NCBI GenBank assembly: GCA_963782555.1
Contig: CAWAKB010000005.1
Span: 1 to 64,000, forward strand
DNA: 64,000 bases
Source: Hyphomicrobium_A sp963782555
Lineage (GTDB): Bacteria; Pseudomonadota; Alphaproteobacteria; Rhizobiales; Hyphomicrobiaceae
Direction: 5' to 3'
Below are positions 52,930 to 62,418 of the stretch, piece after piece. The notes under the pieces were generated by a model. It did not search any database and had not been told where the DNA came from. It saw only the letters and a list, made by a program, of their open reading frames with translations. The position numbers and the translations under genes were made by a program. Each line of letters opens with the position of its first letter. Position 1 is the first letter of the stretch.

Positions 52930-54201
52930 TCAGACGGCCACCTCGACACGATCAACGCCGTTCCACTCATAGCCTCGCGGATTCCAGCGGGTCAGGCCGT
53001 CGAGCGGCTGCGACTCGCCCTTGCCATCGGCGGCGCGCGACATGAGCACGTTGTTGCCGCTGGCGAGCTTGGTCTTGAGCGACCAGTGATGCCAGGCCCA
53101 GGGGCTCTCGGGCGGCTTGATGGTCGCCTCCTGCCAGCTCTTGCCGCCGTCGGTCGACACCTCGACCTTGCTGATCGGCGATGCTCCGTCGTTGAAGGCG
53201 ACGCCGGTGATCTCTAACTCGCCGGCCTTCGGCTTGTCCTCCGGCAGCGGCGAGAAAATCACGCTCTTGATCTTGTGGCCGTAGGTCGGAACGGAGTTGT
53301 CGAGGGTGTAGTCGTTGGCGCCGAATTGGCCGGGCTCCACCGGCAGGTTCTTGGGCATGCGGTAGCCGACCGACTGGAACGCACTGGGGTTTTGCGCGGC
53401 CGCGAACAACAGATAGGTCACCATCTTGACGTTCATGTTGCCGTAATAGCCGGGGATGATCAGGCGAACGGGTCCGCCGTTGGTGGCCGGGATCGGCTCA
53501 CCATTCATCTTGAGTGCCAGGATGGCGTTATCGAGCGCCGGATCGTCTAGATGATAGCTCTTGGCGAAGTCGGAGCCTTCCGGCGTCGCCGGCTGGTCCC
53601 AGCCTTCCGCGGTGAGCCAAGTTGCCGATTTGGCCGGGCTCATCTTGAGGCTGTCGAGGAACGGGCGCAGCTCGACGCCTTCCCATTCCACGTTGCCCAT
53701 GCCGCCGTTCTTCCACTGGCCGCCGGCGACCTTCTGCTTGGCGGCATAGAACGAGCGGCCGTTGCCGGCGCATTGCAGCACCGACACGCGCTTGACCTGC
53801 GGCATCTTCTGCAGTTCGGCGATCTTTACGTCGCGCGGCCGCTCCACCAGGCCGTCGACGCGCAGGTTCCAGTTGTTGACCAGCTCGGCTGGCGGCGCGG
53901 CCGTCGTGGCATACCAGGCCGCTTCGCCTTCGTGGGGGTAGTGGAAGCGGTTGAACAGGATCTCCTTGGGCGTGTGCTCATACTGGCGCAGTAGCGAGAT
54001 CGGCGTCTCCATGACGCCGAGCTTGGCGTTGTGGATGATCAGGTCGGCATTCTTTCCCGCGATGATCTCAGCGGCGTTGGGCGCATCCTCCGCCCAGGCA
54101 AAGCGCGCGCCCGGCGGCAGAAGCGAGAGCGACAAGCTGGCAGCGCCTGTGAGCGCGCCGAATTGGCGGCGCGTAATGGGATTGGGCCTCCTGATGGGCA
54201 T
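52930..54201 (-). CDS. molybdopterin sulfite oxidase family enzyme (sulfite dehydrogenase-like)
   Basis: A 423-residue enzyme from ATG 54201 (GAGGAGGACAGTC upstream) with a twin-arginine signal (ITRRQFGALTGAASLSLSLL). The sulfite-oxidase Mo domain has the cofactor Cys in VSVLQCAGNGRSFY and substrate/Moco contacts around GGPVRLIIPGYYGNMNVKMV. The C-terminal dimer domain has ITGVAFNDGASPISKVEVST and PPESPWAWHHWS. It probably oxidises sulfite to sulfate in the periplasm with the adjacent cytochrome as acceptor; other sulfite-oxidase-fold reductases are possible. Confidence 0.9.
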   Translation of the reverse strand: MPIRRPNPITRRQFGALTGAASLSLSLLPPGARFAWAEDAPNAAEIIAGKNADLIIHNAKLGVMETPISLLRQYEHTPKEILFNRFHYPHEGEAAWYATTAAPPAELVNNWNLRVDGLVERPRDVKIAELQKMPQVKRVSVLQCAGNGRSFYAAKQKVAGGQWKNGGMGNVEWEGVELRPFLDSLKMSPAKSATWLTAEGWDQPATPEGSDFAKSYHLDDPALDNAILALKMNGEPIPATNGGPVRLIIPGYYGNMNVKMVTYLLFAAAQNPSAFQSVGYRMPKNLPVEPGQFGANDYTLDNSVPTYGHKIKSVIFSPLPEDKPKAGELEITGVAFNDGASPISKVEVSTDGGKSWQEATIKPPESPWAWHHWSLKTKLASGNNVLMSRAADGKGESQPLDGLTRWNPRGYEWNGVDRVEVAV

Positions 54202-54468
54202 GACTGTCCTCCTCCTCGTCTGGCTTCGATGCAGAACCAGAGCTGCACGCGCCATCGCCCAGGAGCGATATTGGGGCGCAGCGACGGCAATTGGTTCATT
54301 CTTCCAAAGCTTGTGTCTCGACAATTGAACTCCATTATCATCTTCTCAGACAGAAAAATATTCAAGGATTTGTCGTTCCGACGACAGGTAAAATTCACGT
54401 CAATGCGCATGAAGCTGTGGGTGCAGCTGCCAAGGCGCAGACGTCCTGATCGCGCGCAAGTTCGCCAT

Positions 54469-55006
54469 TCACCTCTCTTTTTTCGCCAGCATCGCATCCA
54501 GCCGATCGAGAAACGCGACTTGGCCTGACAAGATCTTCGTGCGTGCCGCATCGAGCCCAAACCACGCCGCCTGATCGACCTCAGGGAACGACTGCATGCG
54601 TCCACTGTGCGGGGGCCACTCCATGCTGAAGCTGTTGCTCGCCAGCCGCGTGGGATCCCAGTCGTCCTGGATGGCCCAGGCGTGCACGGAGCTTGCCGCC
54701 CGCTTGGCGGGCCGAGCCGAGATCGAGCCCGGCTCCTTTCGGGGGGTAGCCGGTCTCCTCGGCGAACTCTCGCCGGGCGGCGTCCAGCTCGTCCTCCCCC
54801 GGCTCGATCTCGCCCTTGGGTATCGACCAGGCGCCCGCATCCTTGTGGCGCCAGAACGGCCCGCCTGGGTGCACGAGCAGCACCTCAAACCCCGTCGGGC
54901 CGCTGCGGTAGAGGAGGAGGCCCGCACTTTTCTTGCGCGCGGGGCGTTGTCTCGCTGAATTCTCAATCACGGCGCGTCTCACTGCAATGGGTCGAGCGCC
55001 GAACAT
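54469..55006 (-). pseudogene. NUDIX hydrolase, frameshifted
   Basis: The first frame has KKSAGLLLYRSGPTGFEVLL, VHPGGPFWRHKDAGAWSIPK and the Nudix box GEIEPGEDELDAARREFAEE TG, then continues to about 54700. The rest, SSVHAWAIQDDWDPTRLASN, SMEWPPHSGRMQSFPEVDQA and AWFGLDAARTKILSGQVAFL, lies in another frame that ends at 54469. A one-base change near GGCGGCAAGCTCCGTGC would join them into a protein of about 175 residues of the small NTP-pyrophosphohydrolase type. Damage or sequence error cannot be told apart. Confidence 0.83.
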
Positions 55007-55238
55007 TAGCGCGCAATCTCCAGCATAAGCGCTAGCGGAGTCAGCGGCTTGATTGCGCTGTTGCTCAGATAAGGTCAGTTGACGAACTAAATCCGGGCGA
55101 ATGTTTCTTGATCAAAGGTATAAGCGCGGCTGATTTGACAGGATAAAGTGGCAAGAGCAGTGTCAAAAGTTCCCGACAGCGCCCGACATGAGAAGCCGCT
55201 GCCAGCGGCCGTGCAGGGCCTCGGGCAAGGAGGAAATC

Positions 55239-56960
55239 ATGGTTGGAACGTATAGGGGCGGAGGCTGGGGAGCCGTGCTCGCCGTCGCTGGCGGGCTCGC
55301 CGCGCTCGCGCCTGCGCAGGCACAGGAAGTCGACCAGGGAATGGCGACCGTCGGCACCAGCGCACCGGCAAAGGCCGTGTCTCAGGATGAGCTCAATGCG
55401 GCGGCCAGTGACACCAATAATTTCCTGCACACCAACGGCAACTACGACCAGACCCGCTACTTCCCGGGCAAGCAGATCGACACCTCCAACGTCGGCAAGT
55501 TGCACCCCGCCTGGATCTTCCAGACGGAGGTGAAGGAGTTGATGGAGACGACGCCGATCGTGGTCGATGGCGTGATGTACGTGACGACGGCGTTCGATCA
55601 CGTCTACGCGCTCAATGCCAAGACCGGCGAGCAGTACTGGCACTACAAGCACAAGATGGGTCCGATCACGACCTATTGCTGCGGCCCCAACAACCGCGGC
55701 GTCGCCGTCTACGGTGACAAGGTCTACTTGGCGACGCTCGATTCCAAGCTGGTTGCGCTCGATGCCAAGACCGGCAGCCTTGTGTGGGAGACGCAGATCG
55801 CCGATCCCGAGCTCGGCTACAGCGAGACCATGGCTCCGACCGCGGTCGACGGTAAGATCCTGATCGGCACCAACGGCGGCGAGTACGGCATCCGCGGCTT
55901 TGTGCGCGCCTACGATGCGGAGACCGGCAAGCTCGTGTGGAACTTCGACACGATCCCCGAAGACTCCACCGGCGTGTGGGCGACGCACGACGCCACCGGC
56001 AAGGACATGCACCGCGACATCGCGGCCGAGAAGGCGGCGCTGAAAAAGATGGGCGATCCCTACAAGACGCTCGGCGGCGGCGTGTGGCAGAACCCTTCAG
56101 TCGATCTCAAGACCAAGCGCATCTACTTCGTCGTCGGCAACCCGTCGCCCGACCTCGACGGCTCTGTCCGTCCGGGTGACAACCTCTACACGGACTCGCT
56201 CGTCTCCGTCGATCTGGAGACTGGCAAGTACGTCTGCCACTTCCAGTACATCTCTCATGACCTGTGGGATCTCGACTCGGTGAGCCCGACGATCCTGGTC
56301 GACGTCAAGGACAAGGACGGCAACACAATTCCTGGCGTCATCCACGCCGGCAAGACCGGCAACGTCTACGTCCACAATCGCAAGGACTGCAGCCTCATCC
56401 GCTTCTCCGAACCGATGGTGGATCAGACCGGCATGTGGACGCTTCCTACGGCCGAAGGCGCCAAGATGCTGCCGGGCGCCAATGGCGGCGTGGAGTGGTC
56501 GGTGATGGCGGCCAACCCGGACCTGGGCTTGACCTATGCCGTCAACCTGCACCAGCCCATGACCTATCAGGTCGAGAGCTCGCCCTATCCCGATGGCAAG
56601 CTGTGGCTCGGCGGCGCCTTCAAGGTGATCCCGGACTTGGAGAGCTTCGGCAACGTCACCGCGGTCGACTACAACACCGGCAAGATCAAGTGGCAGGTGA
56701 AGACGCCGCTGCCGATGATGGGCGGCGCGCTCACCACCGCCGGTGGCCTGATGTTCACCGGCGAGGGTGACGGCTGGTTCCGCGCCTATGACGCGGAGAA
56801 CGGCAAGGTGCTGTGGTCGTTCTTCGCCGGAGCCGGCGTCAACGCGCCACCGGCGTCCTACTCGGTCGACGGCAAGCAGTATATTGTCGTCGGTGCGGGC
56901 GGGAACACACAGATCGACTTCAAGCGCGGCAACAACATCATCGCCTTTACGGTCGATTGA
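55239..56960 (+). CDS. PQQ-dependent alcohol dehydrogenase with lanthanide-type active site
   Basis: A 573-residue periplasmic quinoprotein from ATG 55239 (AAGGAGGAAATC upstream) with a signal peptide (ending APAQAQE). It is an eight-bladed propeller with W-motif repeats (YALNAKTGEQYWHYKHKMG, VALDAKTGSLVWETQI). The adjacent cysteines that stack on PQQ are in TTYCCGPNNRG. The catalytic Asp344 is in HDLWDLDSVSP, and a second Asp two residues on (346) is the residue linked to lanthanide use in XoxF, ExaF and PedH enzymes. The alcohol is unknown. The cytochrome c gene 57088-57702 is the probable electron acceptor. Confidence 0.9.
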   Translation: MVGTYRGGGWGAVLAVAGGLAALAPAQAQEVDQGMATVGTSAPAKAVSQDELNAAASDTNNFLHTNGNYDQTRYFPGKQIDTSNVGKLHPAWIFQTEVKELMETTPIVVDGVMYVTTAFDHVYALNAKTGEQYWHYKHKMGPITTYCCGPNNRGVAVYGDKVYLATLDSKLVALDAKTGSLVWETQIADPELGYSETMAPTAVDGKILIGTNGGEYGIRGFVRAYDAETGKLVWNFDTIPEDSTGVWATHDATGKDMHRDIAAEKAALKKMGDPYKTLGGGVWQNPSVDLKTKRIYFVVGNPSPDLDGSVRPGDNLYTDSLVSVDLETGKYVCHFQYISHDLWDLDSVSPTILVDVKDKDGNTIPGVIHAGKTGNVYVHNRKDCSLIRFSEPMVDQTGMWTLPTAEGAKMLPGANGGVEWSVMAANPDLGLTYAVNLHQPMTYQVESSPYPDGKLWLGGAFKVIPDLESFGNVTAVDYNTGKIKWQVKTPLPMMGGALTTAGGLMFTGEGDGWFRAYDAENGKVLWSFFAGAGVNAPPASYSVDGKQYIVVGAGGNTQIDFKRGNNIIAFTVD

Positions 56961-57012
56961 TCTCCACGTCACCGGCCAGGTGGTCTGGCCAGGTGAACGG
57001 GAACGAAATGGC

Positions 57013-57043
57013 AAGGACGGGGCTTTACAAGAGCCCCGTCCTT
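57013..57043 (+). terminator. intrinsic terminator/attenuator between the PQQ dehydrogenase and its cytochrome
   Basis: AAGGACGGGGCT and AGCCCCGTCCTT form a perfect 12-bp stem around TTACAAG, with a short TT tail in CTTTTC. It lies 53 bases after the dehydrogenase stop and 45 before the cytochrome start. Partial read-through here would give less cytochrome than dehydrogenase. Confidence 0.8.
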
Positions 57044-57087
57044 TTCATGACGGAAGCGAGCAGTTGGGTATTCCGGAGCGTGACGCA

Positions 57088-57702
57088 ATGAGGCGGTCTT
57101 TTCTGTTGGCGGCACTTGTTCTCGTGATCCTCGCGAGCCCCATGCTGTCAAGCCAGGGTGCGCGCGCCGCGGCCAAGGTCGAGGAGACGGCGCAGATCTG
57201 TGCCGGCTGCCACGGCGAGAAGGGGGTCCCGATCGACAAGACCATCCCCATCATCTGGGGCCAGAACGAGGGCTATCTCTATCTGCAGCTGCGCGACTTC
57301 AAGAAGGGCGCGCGCAAGAACGATCAGATGGGTCCGATCGCCGCGAGCCTGTCGAAGGACGACATGAAGGCGCTGGCCGCCTACTTCAACAAGAAGACAT
57401 GGCCCGACCTGCAGCAGCCCTCCGCGCCCAACAAGGTCGCTGCCGCCGCCCAGCAGACGATCCAGTCGATCGGATGCAAGGGCTGCCACCTCGACCAGTT
57501 CCAGGGCGACGGCACGACGGCGCGGCTCGCGGGGCAGCAGCGCGAGTATCTGCAAAATCAGATGATCGCATTCCGCGACCACACACGCGGCAACAACCCG
57601 GGCATGTCGGATCTGATGAACGCCGCCTCTCCCGACAGCCTCAAGGCGGTGGCGCAATACCTTGCGGGCCTGCAAATCCTAGGCGGCACCTACGGACGCT
57701 GA
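57088..57702 (+). CDS. dihaem c4-like cytochrome c
   Basis: A 204-residue exported cytochrome (signal peptide ending QGARAAA; GGAGCGTGACGCA upstream of ATG 57088). Two haem sites, ICAGCHGEKGVPIDKTIP (about residue 38) and GCKGCHLDQFQGDG (about residue 130), each belong to a similar half-domain of about 90 residues with Met ligands in NDQMGPIAASL and NPGMSDLM. This is the c4/class I dihaem layout. It probably receives electrons from the PQQ dehydrogenase just upstream. It ends 2 bases before the stop of the convergent ankyrin gene. Confidence 0.9.
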   Translation: MRRSFLLAALVLVILASPMLSSQGARAAAKVEETAQICAGCHGEKGVPIDKTIPIIWGQNEGYLYLQLRDFKKGARKNDQMGPIAASLSKDDMKALAAYFNKKTWPDLQQPSAPNKVAAAAQQTIQSIGCKGCHLDQFQGDGTTARLAGQQREYLQNQMIAFRDHTRGNNPGMSDLMNAASPDSLKAVAQYLAGLQILGGTYGR

Positions 57703-57704
57703 GC

Positions 57705-58616
57705 TCAGTTGACGGCGAGCTCCTTGCGCAGGGCTTCGTCGGAGACGAGATCGCTCGCCGTCTTCCCATCCTGATCGCGCAAGGTTTTGTCGGCGCCGCG
57801 CGCAAGCAGGAGATCGACGGCTGTTTTGTGGCCGAGGCCGGCGGCGATCATCAGCGCGCTGCGTCCGCGGTTGTCCTGCTCGTCGAGCTTCGCGCCGTGA
57901 TCGATCAGCAAGGTCATGAGGTCCCTTACGTCGCTGGTGCCCGCCGCGTCGGCGTGGCCCGCGGCCCACATGAGCGCGGTCAGATCATTCCCATAGCGCG
58001 TGTTCACATCGACGCCGTGCGCGAGCAGGAGACGGACAACGCCGGTGAAGCCGCGCCCGCCCGCGTAGCAGATCGGGCCCTTGCCGGTGGCGTCGACGGC
58101 CTTGGGATCGGCACCGTGCTCTAACAAAACCTGCACCAGCGGCTCGTTGCCCATGTAGGCAGCCGCTGCAAGCGGCGTGAGCCCGCTGCGTCCCGGCAGG
58201 GTGAGGTCGGCGCCGTGGGCGATGAGCTTTGCCACGATCTTGCGGTTGTCCTCCTCGGCGGCGAGGAAGAGGGCCGTCGAGCCGTTGAGGTCGCGCGCGT
58301 TGACGGGCGCGCCGTGCGCCAGGAACAGATCGACGATGTCGCCATGCCCGGCGCGGGCCGCACGCGCCAGCGCCATGCGGCCGAGGCGATCGCGGGCCTG
58401 CAGGGAGGCGCCGTCGTCGAGGAGACGCCGCGCCAATTCCAGGCACCCCTTGTCGGCGGCGGCCGAGAGCGCGTTGTTGATCTCCAGCGGGCCGGCGCTG
58501 CGTTTGATCTGCTCATAGGCCTGCGCCTGCTCCTGGCAGACGCGTACGTTGGCGTGGGCCGGCAGCGCCCCGAGGGCGAGAGCGGCGAGGGCGACGGCAA
58601 ACGGCAGCGGGGTCAT
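57705..58616 (-). CDS. exported ankyrin-repeat protein
   Basis: A 303-residue protein from ATG 58616 with a signal peptide (ending LPAHANV). From about residue 45 to the end, seven or so ankyrin repeats of about 33 residues follow, such as GRMALARAARAGHGDIVDLF, GSTALFLAAEEDNRKIVAKL, GLTPLAAAAYMGNEPLVQVL and GRSALMIAAGLGHKTAVDLL. Ankyrin arrays bind proteins; a periplasmic one near a catalase or oxidase often has a protective role, but no partner is evident here. It converges with the cytochrome c gene with almost no gap. Confidence 0.87.
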   Translation of the reverse strand: MTPLPFAVALAALALGALPAHANVRVCQEQAQAYEQIKRSAGPLEINNALSAAADKGCLELARRLLDDGASLQARDRLGRMALARAARAGHGDIVDLFLAHGAPVNARDLNGSTALFLAAEEDNRKIVAKLIAHGADLTLPGRSGLTPLAAAAYMGNEPLVQVLLEHGADPKAVDATGKGPICYAGGRGFTGVVRLLLAHGVDVNTRYGNDLTALMWAAGHADAAGTSDVRDLMTLLIDHGAKLDEQDNRGRSALMIAAGLGHKTAVDLLLARGADKTLRDQDGKTASDLVSDEALRKELAVN

Positions 58617-58723
58617 GCTCAAGGGACGGCTCCTCAAGATCCATTAGACACCGCATGCTGGAACGCTGCCGGCGCGGACGCAACCGCGGCGTTGGTCCAC
58701 GCCGGCAGATGTGCCGAAAATCC

Positions 58724-59935
58724 TTAGCTGGCGGCTACCCTGACCGGCAGTTCTACCAGCGCCCTGAGGCCGGGGCGCTTGCGCCAGCGGACCTCGGAGG
58801 CGGGCACCGCCAGCTCGATGTTGGGCCAGCGGTCGAACAGCGCCCGTATCGCCCGCTTGCCCTCGATGCGCGCCAACTGGTGGCCGAGGCAGAAGTGAAT
58901 GCCGGTGCCGAAGGCGATGTGCCGGTTGGGCTTGCGCTGAACATCGAGCTTCTCCGGGCAGGGGTTGGCAGCCGGGTCCATGTTGGCCGCCGCCAGCATG
59001 GCCATGACCTTCTCGCCTTTCTTGAGCGCCACGCCATCTAGAGTGATGTCGCGCTGCACGTAGCGCGGCTTGGAAAACTGCACCGGCGTGAGGAAGCGCA
59101 AGAACTCCTCGACTGCCAGATCGTAGCGGCCCGGCTCCTCTTGCAGCCAGCGGCGCAGCTCCGGGTTCTTCAGAAGCTCGAACGCGGATCCGCTGATGAG
59201 GTGTGTCGTCGTCTCGGTGCCGGCGAAAAGCAGCAGGAACACCATGGCGACGATCTCGTCGCGGCTGATCTCGGCCCCGTCTTTCTCGGCGCGCACAAGC
59301 TCCGCGATCAGGCCCTCGCCGCCATGGCTGCGCACCGCTTCGATCTGCCGTTCGAGATAGTGCTTCATCGCGTACATGCCGGGGATCATCAGGAAGAAGC
59401 TCGCCGCGCCACTGACGTTGGTGGCGCGGTCCGCCCAGGCGATGAACTTGCCCCGGTCGGTGAGCGGAAGGCCTAAGAGCTCGCAGATGACCGCCAGCGG
59501 CACCTTGCGCGCATAGCGCTGCACCAGGTCGGCAGGGCTCCCCTCGGCGAAGAGCTCGCCTGCAATCTCTTCGGCGATCTCGGCGATGCGCGGCTCCATG
59601 TCGAGGATGGCGCGGCGGCGGAAGGCCTCATCCACGATGGAGCGCAGCCGCGTGTGGTCGGGCTCGTCCGACGTCAGCATGTTGTTGGCAAGCGTCAGCA
59701 CGAAGCCCGGCATCCACCACGGAACGCCGGCGACGCCGCCGCCCTCCTTGCGCAGGGTGAAAGTGGCGCTGTCCTTGAGGATGCGGCCCGCCATGTCCTG
59801 CGTCGTCGTCATCCACACGGTGCCGATGATGGGAAACTTGACTTGGACGAGCGGGCCGAACTGGCGCAGCCGCGCAATCGCGCCGATGGGGTCGCGGAGA
59901 AAGTCCTGGCTGGTGAAGTCTGCCATTCTGGTCAT
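58724..59935 (-). CDS. cytochrome P450
   Basis: A 403-residue soluble bacterial P450 from ATG 59935. Signatures are the I-helix LLFAGTETTTHLISG (acid-Thr pair), the K-helix ExxR in AVEEFLRFLTPVQFSKPRYV, and the haem loop FGTGIHFCLGHQLARIEG with the proximal Cys. Length and motifs fit class I P450s needing ferredoxin and reductase, which are not adjacent. It probably hydroxylates a small hydrophobic compound; substrate unknown. Confidence 0.93.
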   Translation of the reverse strand: MTRMADFTSQDFLRDPIGAIARLRQFGPLVQVKFPIIGTVWMTTTQDMAGRILKDSATFTLRKEGGGVAGVPWWMPGFVLTLANNMLTSDEPDHTRLRSIVDEAFRRRAILDMEPRIAEIAEEIAGELFAEGSPADLVQRYARKVPLAVICELLGLPLTDRGKFIAWADRATNVSGAASFFLMIPGMYAMKHYLERQIEAVRSHGGEGLIAELVRAEKDGAEISRDEIVAMVFLLLFAGTETTTHLISGSAFELLKNPELRRWLQEEPGRYDLAVEEFLRFLTPVQFSKPRYVQRDITLDGVALKKGEKVMAMLAAANMDPAANPCPEKLDVQRKPNRHIAFGTGIHFCLGHQLARIEGKRAIRALFDRWPNIELAVPASEVRWRKRPGLRALVELPVRVAAS

Positions 59936-60029
59936 GACGAACCTCCCGGATGCCTCGGAGCGTCCACCCACGAAGTGGGGATGGGCGCAGGCTTCTGCCA
60001 TACCTTTTGCGTGAAAATCGAACGCGACC

Positions 60030-60746
60030 TCAAGCGCGAGCCGGGTGCGCCGAGCCCGAGGCAAGTGTCATAATCATGATAAGCCCCACGATTGGAATAG
60101 CGAGGCACCAGAACGAGACGAAGAGATAGCCGTAGGCACCCGCGATGACGCCGGCGGCGAAGGTGCCGATGACGGGGGCTGTGCGGTTGAAGCGGTCGCG
60201 CGCCTCATTGCTCAGGCCCGGCACGCCGCGGTTCATATCCACGAGATCGACGGAGACCTGCGTCAGGTTGATGGTCATCACCGTGGTCGGCGGATGCGCT
60301 GGGAAGATAACGCGGCAGATGGCGTTCTGAATGGCCATCGCGGCGACGCCGAACTGCCCCGCGACGATGGAACCGACGGCGGCGGGATCGGTGATCGGCG
60401 AGGACGCGACTCCCACGCTCAGGCAGCCGACGAGCATCGCGATCTCCAACGCGAGGCAGGCCCGGAACCCCGAACGCCCCCTGCGCTCGCAATAAAGGAC
60501 GAGGAGGCGCGTCGCGGCGGCGAAGATGACAAACATCGGCAGCGCGATCAGCTCGGCGATGAGGCGCAGGGAGTGGGTGACGATCTCCTGGCCGATCACC
60601 ACGAAGTTGCCGGTGAAGTGCGAGGTGAAGAGACCGAACAGCGCCACGAACCCCACCACGTCAACCATGCCGGCGATGAAGGACATGGCCATCGTCAAGA
60701 CAAGCGCGGGCTCCAGCGGCCTGAGCGGCACCTCCTCGTCAGCCAT
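60030..60746 (-). CDS. DUF1275 (YoaK-like) membrane protein
   Basis: A 238-residue integral membrane protein from ATG 60746 (TGGGGGAGACCGCC upstream) with about six hydrophobic helices. DUF1275 marks are MSFIAGMVDVVGFVALFGLF, TSHFTGNFVVIG and GQFGVAAMAIQNAICR. The biochemical function of the family is unknown. It lies about 95 bases upstream of the P450 gene on the same strand. Confidence 0.85.
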   Translation of the reverse strand: MADEEVPLRPLEPALVLTMAMSFIAGMVDVVGFVALFGLFTSHFTGNFVVIGQEIVTHSLRLIAELIALPMFVIFAAATRLLVLYCERRGRSGFRACLALEIAMLVGCLSVGVASSPITDPAAVGSIVAGQFGVAAMAIQNAICRVIFPAHPPTTVMTINLTQVSVDLVDMNRGVPGLSNEARDRFNRTAPVIGTFAAGVIAGAYGYLFVSFWCLAIPIVGLIMIMTLASGSAHPARA

Positions 60747-60991
60747 GGCGGTCTCCCCCATCCGCGCGAGGATGCAGCCGCGACGTGCCACCCTCTGCTT
60801 TCTATGTTGGGTATCGCCGCGGCCCGAGCGGCGCAAGCGCGATTGCCAGGGCGGCGCGAATCAGTGCCGCTTGCGGCGGGAACACGGCAAGCGTGCGAAG
60901 TCCACAGCAAAGTTTGGCCCCCGCATGGACGGCAGGGGCCGAATCAAAGTACCGAATGAAGTGGCGTTGCGGACAAGCGGGGGCCAAACCA

Positions 60992-61279
60992 ATGCTGCCG
61001 ACCGGTGCTAGAATTGGCGCCTACCAGTATGCGGTGATGCTGGCAGTGACAGGATTGGGAGTTGTGGGGGCGCCCTGGTGGATGGCCCTGATCGCTGCCG
61101 TCCTCTTGTTCGGCTCCACTCTGTTCGAATACGCCGACGTGCAATCGCGCCTCATCGGGCCCAATGCAACCGCCGTTGCCGGCAGCGCCGTATTGTCGGT
61201 GGCCGCCATGAGCGTTGGCTTTGCCGCGATATGCTACGTTGCCGGAAACGCCCTCTCTGCCATCGTCATGACTCAGTGA
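60992..61279 (+). CDS. small three-helix membrane protein
   Basis: A 95-residue protein from ATG 60992, preceded by GCGGGGGCCAAACC (an earlier ATG at 60956 is possible). It has hydrophobic segments YAVMLAVTGLGVVGAPWWMA, ALIAAVLLFGSTLFEYADV and VLSVAAMSVGFAAICYVAG. Unknown function. It lies 93 bases before the potassium channel gene on the same strand. Confidence 0.6.
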   Translation: MLPTGARIGAYQYAVMLAVTGLGVVGAPWWMALIAAVLLFGSTLFEYADVQSRLIGPNATAVAGSAVLSVAAMSVGFAAICYVAGNALSAIVMTQ

Positions 61280-61371
61280 GCGGCGCGCAGATCCTCATAG
61301 AGCCGTAGCCGATCTGGCCAAGTGCCGCCGCCGGGCCGTGCGCGTTCGTCGGCGAGCCGCGGGATAGGCAT

Positions 61372-62331
61372 ATGGCCAAAGTCTCGAGCAGATACGCCTC
61401 GCTGTTGCACGAGATAGTGCTGTTTGCGCTCGCGCTTCTGCTGGTCGCGCTGGTTGCGGTCTCGGTTGCCGGCAGCGCGCATGCACTGTTGCTCGCCATC
61501 GTCGCGTCGGCCGCCGTGGCGACCGCATTCATCCGCTGGCAGTTTCCCGAAGCGCCCTTCTTCGCGCTGACTTTCGCCAACCTGATCGCGCTTTATGCCT
61601 CGATCTTCGCCTTCTTCATGGAGGAGCTGTTTGGGCGCATCGAGCCGATAGAGTCCGGCATCGGCTTCAGCCTGCCCGTTCTGCTGTTTCTTGCGGGCTG
61701 CTGGCTGCGGCGCGCCGACGTGCAGGCCGTGGTCGACAATCCCGATCTGCGCGGGGGGCGCCGGCTCTACCGGGCGCTCTTGTGGCTGCTGCCGGTGTTT
61801 CTGGTGGGTTTCGCCGTGTTCGTTCTGTCGTTGTTCGACGCGCCGCTCATCAATAGCAACGCGGCGTATCTGACCGCCATGCTCTTGATCGGACTGATCG
61901 TGCTGGCGGTGAGCCGCAACGTCGCGATCTTCCTCGTCGATGCCGGCCTGCTGTTTGAGGAGTTCTTCCAGCGCATGTCGCGGCTGGCGGTGCCGGCGTT
62001 CGCGTTCCTGACGTTCTATTCGCTCCTCGTCGTGGTCTTCGCCTCGATCTACTGCATCCTCTCGCAATACTCGCCAGAGCTCCACTTCCGCGTCGGCAAC
62101 GTCGGGCGCACCATCACCTACTCGGAGGCGATCCACCTCTCGATCGCCACCATCAGCACGGTCGGCTACGGCGACATCGTGCCGTCGAGCAACGCCGCCC
62201 GCGTGCTGACCTCGATCGAGGTGATCTGCGGGGTGCTGCTGCTGCTGTTCGGGGTGTCGGAGCTCCTGGAGTACACGCGTGAGCACCGCCGTGAGCATCC
62301 CCACGAGCGCGGGGCGCGCGACCGCGGCTAA
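61372..62331 (+). CDS. two-pore-helix potassium ion channel protein
   Basis: A 319-residue membrane protein. Six or more hydrophobic segments precede a typical pore: YSEAIHLSIATISTVGYGDI with the selectivity filter TVGYGD (about residue 261), flanked by helices FLTFYSLLVVVFASIYCI and VICGVLLLLFGVSELL. The tail is His/Arg-rich, with no RCK or cyclic-nucleotide domain. It should conduct K+ across the inner membrane. The first 150 residues with several extra helices are not a classic voltage sensor as far as I can see. Confidence 0.88.
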   Translation: MAKVSSRYASLLHEIVLFALALLLVALVAVSVAGSAHALLLAIVASAAVATAFIRWQFPEAPFFALTFANLIALYASIFAFFMEELFGRIEPIESGIGFSLPVLLFLAGCWLRRADVQAVVDNPDLRGGRRLYRALLWLLPVFLVGFAVFVLSLFDAPLINSNAAYLTAMLLIGLIVLAVSRNVAIFLVDAGLLFEEFFQRMSRLAVPAFAFLTFYSLLVVVFASIYCILSQYSPELHFRVGNVGRTITYSEAIHLSIATISTVGYGDIVPSSNAARVLTSIEVICGVLLLLFGVSELLEYTREHRREHPHERGARDRG

Positions 62332-62418
62332 GGTTTCGCAAGCAAAGCGGGCGATATTGCCAAGCCCCGGCAACGGTGTCAGACCTCCGGCACCGTATCA
62401 GGTGGCAATCGTCCGGCA

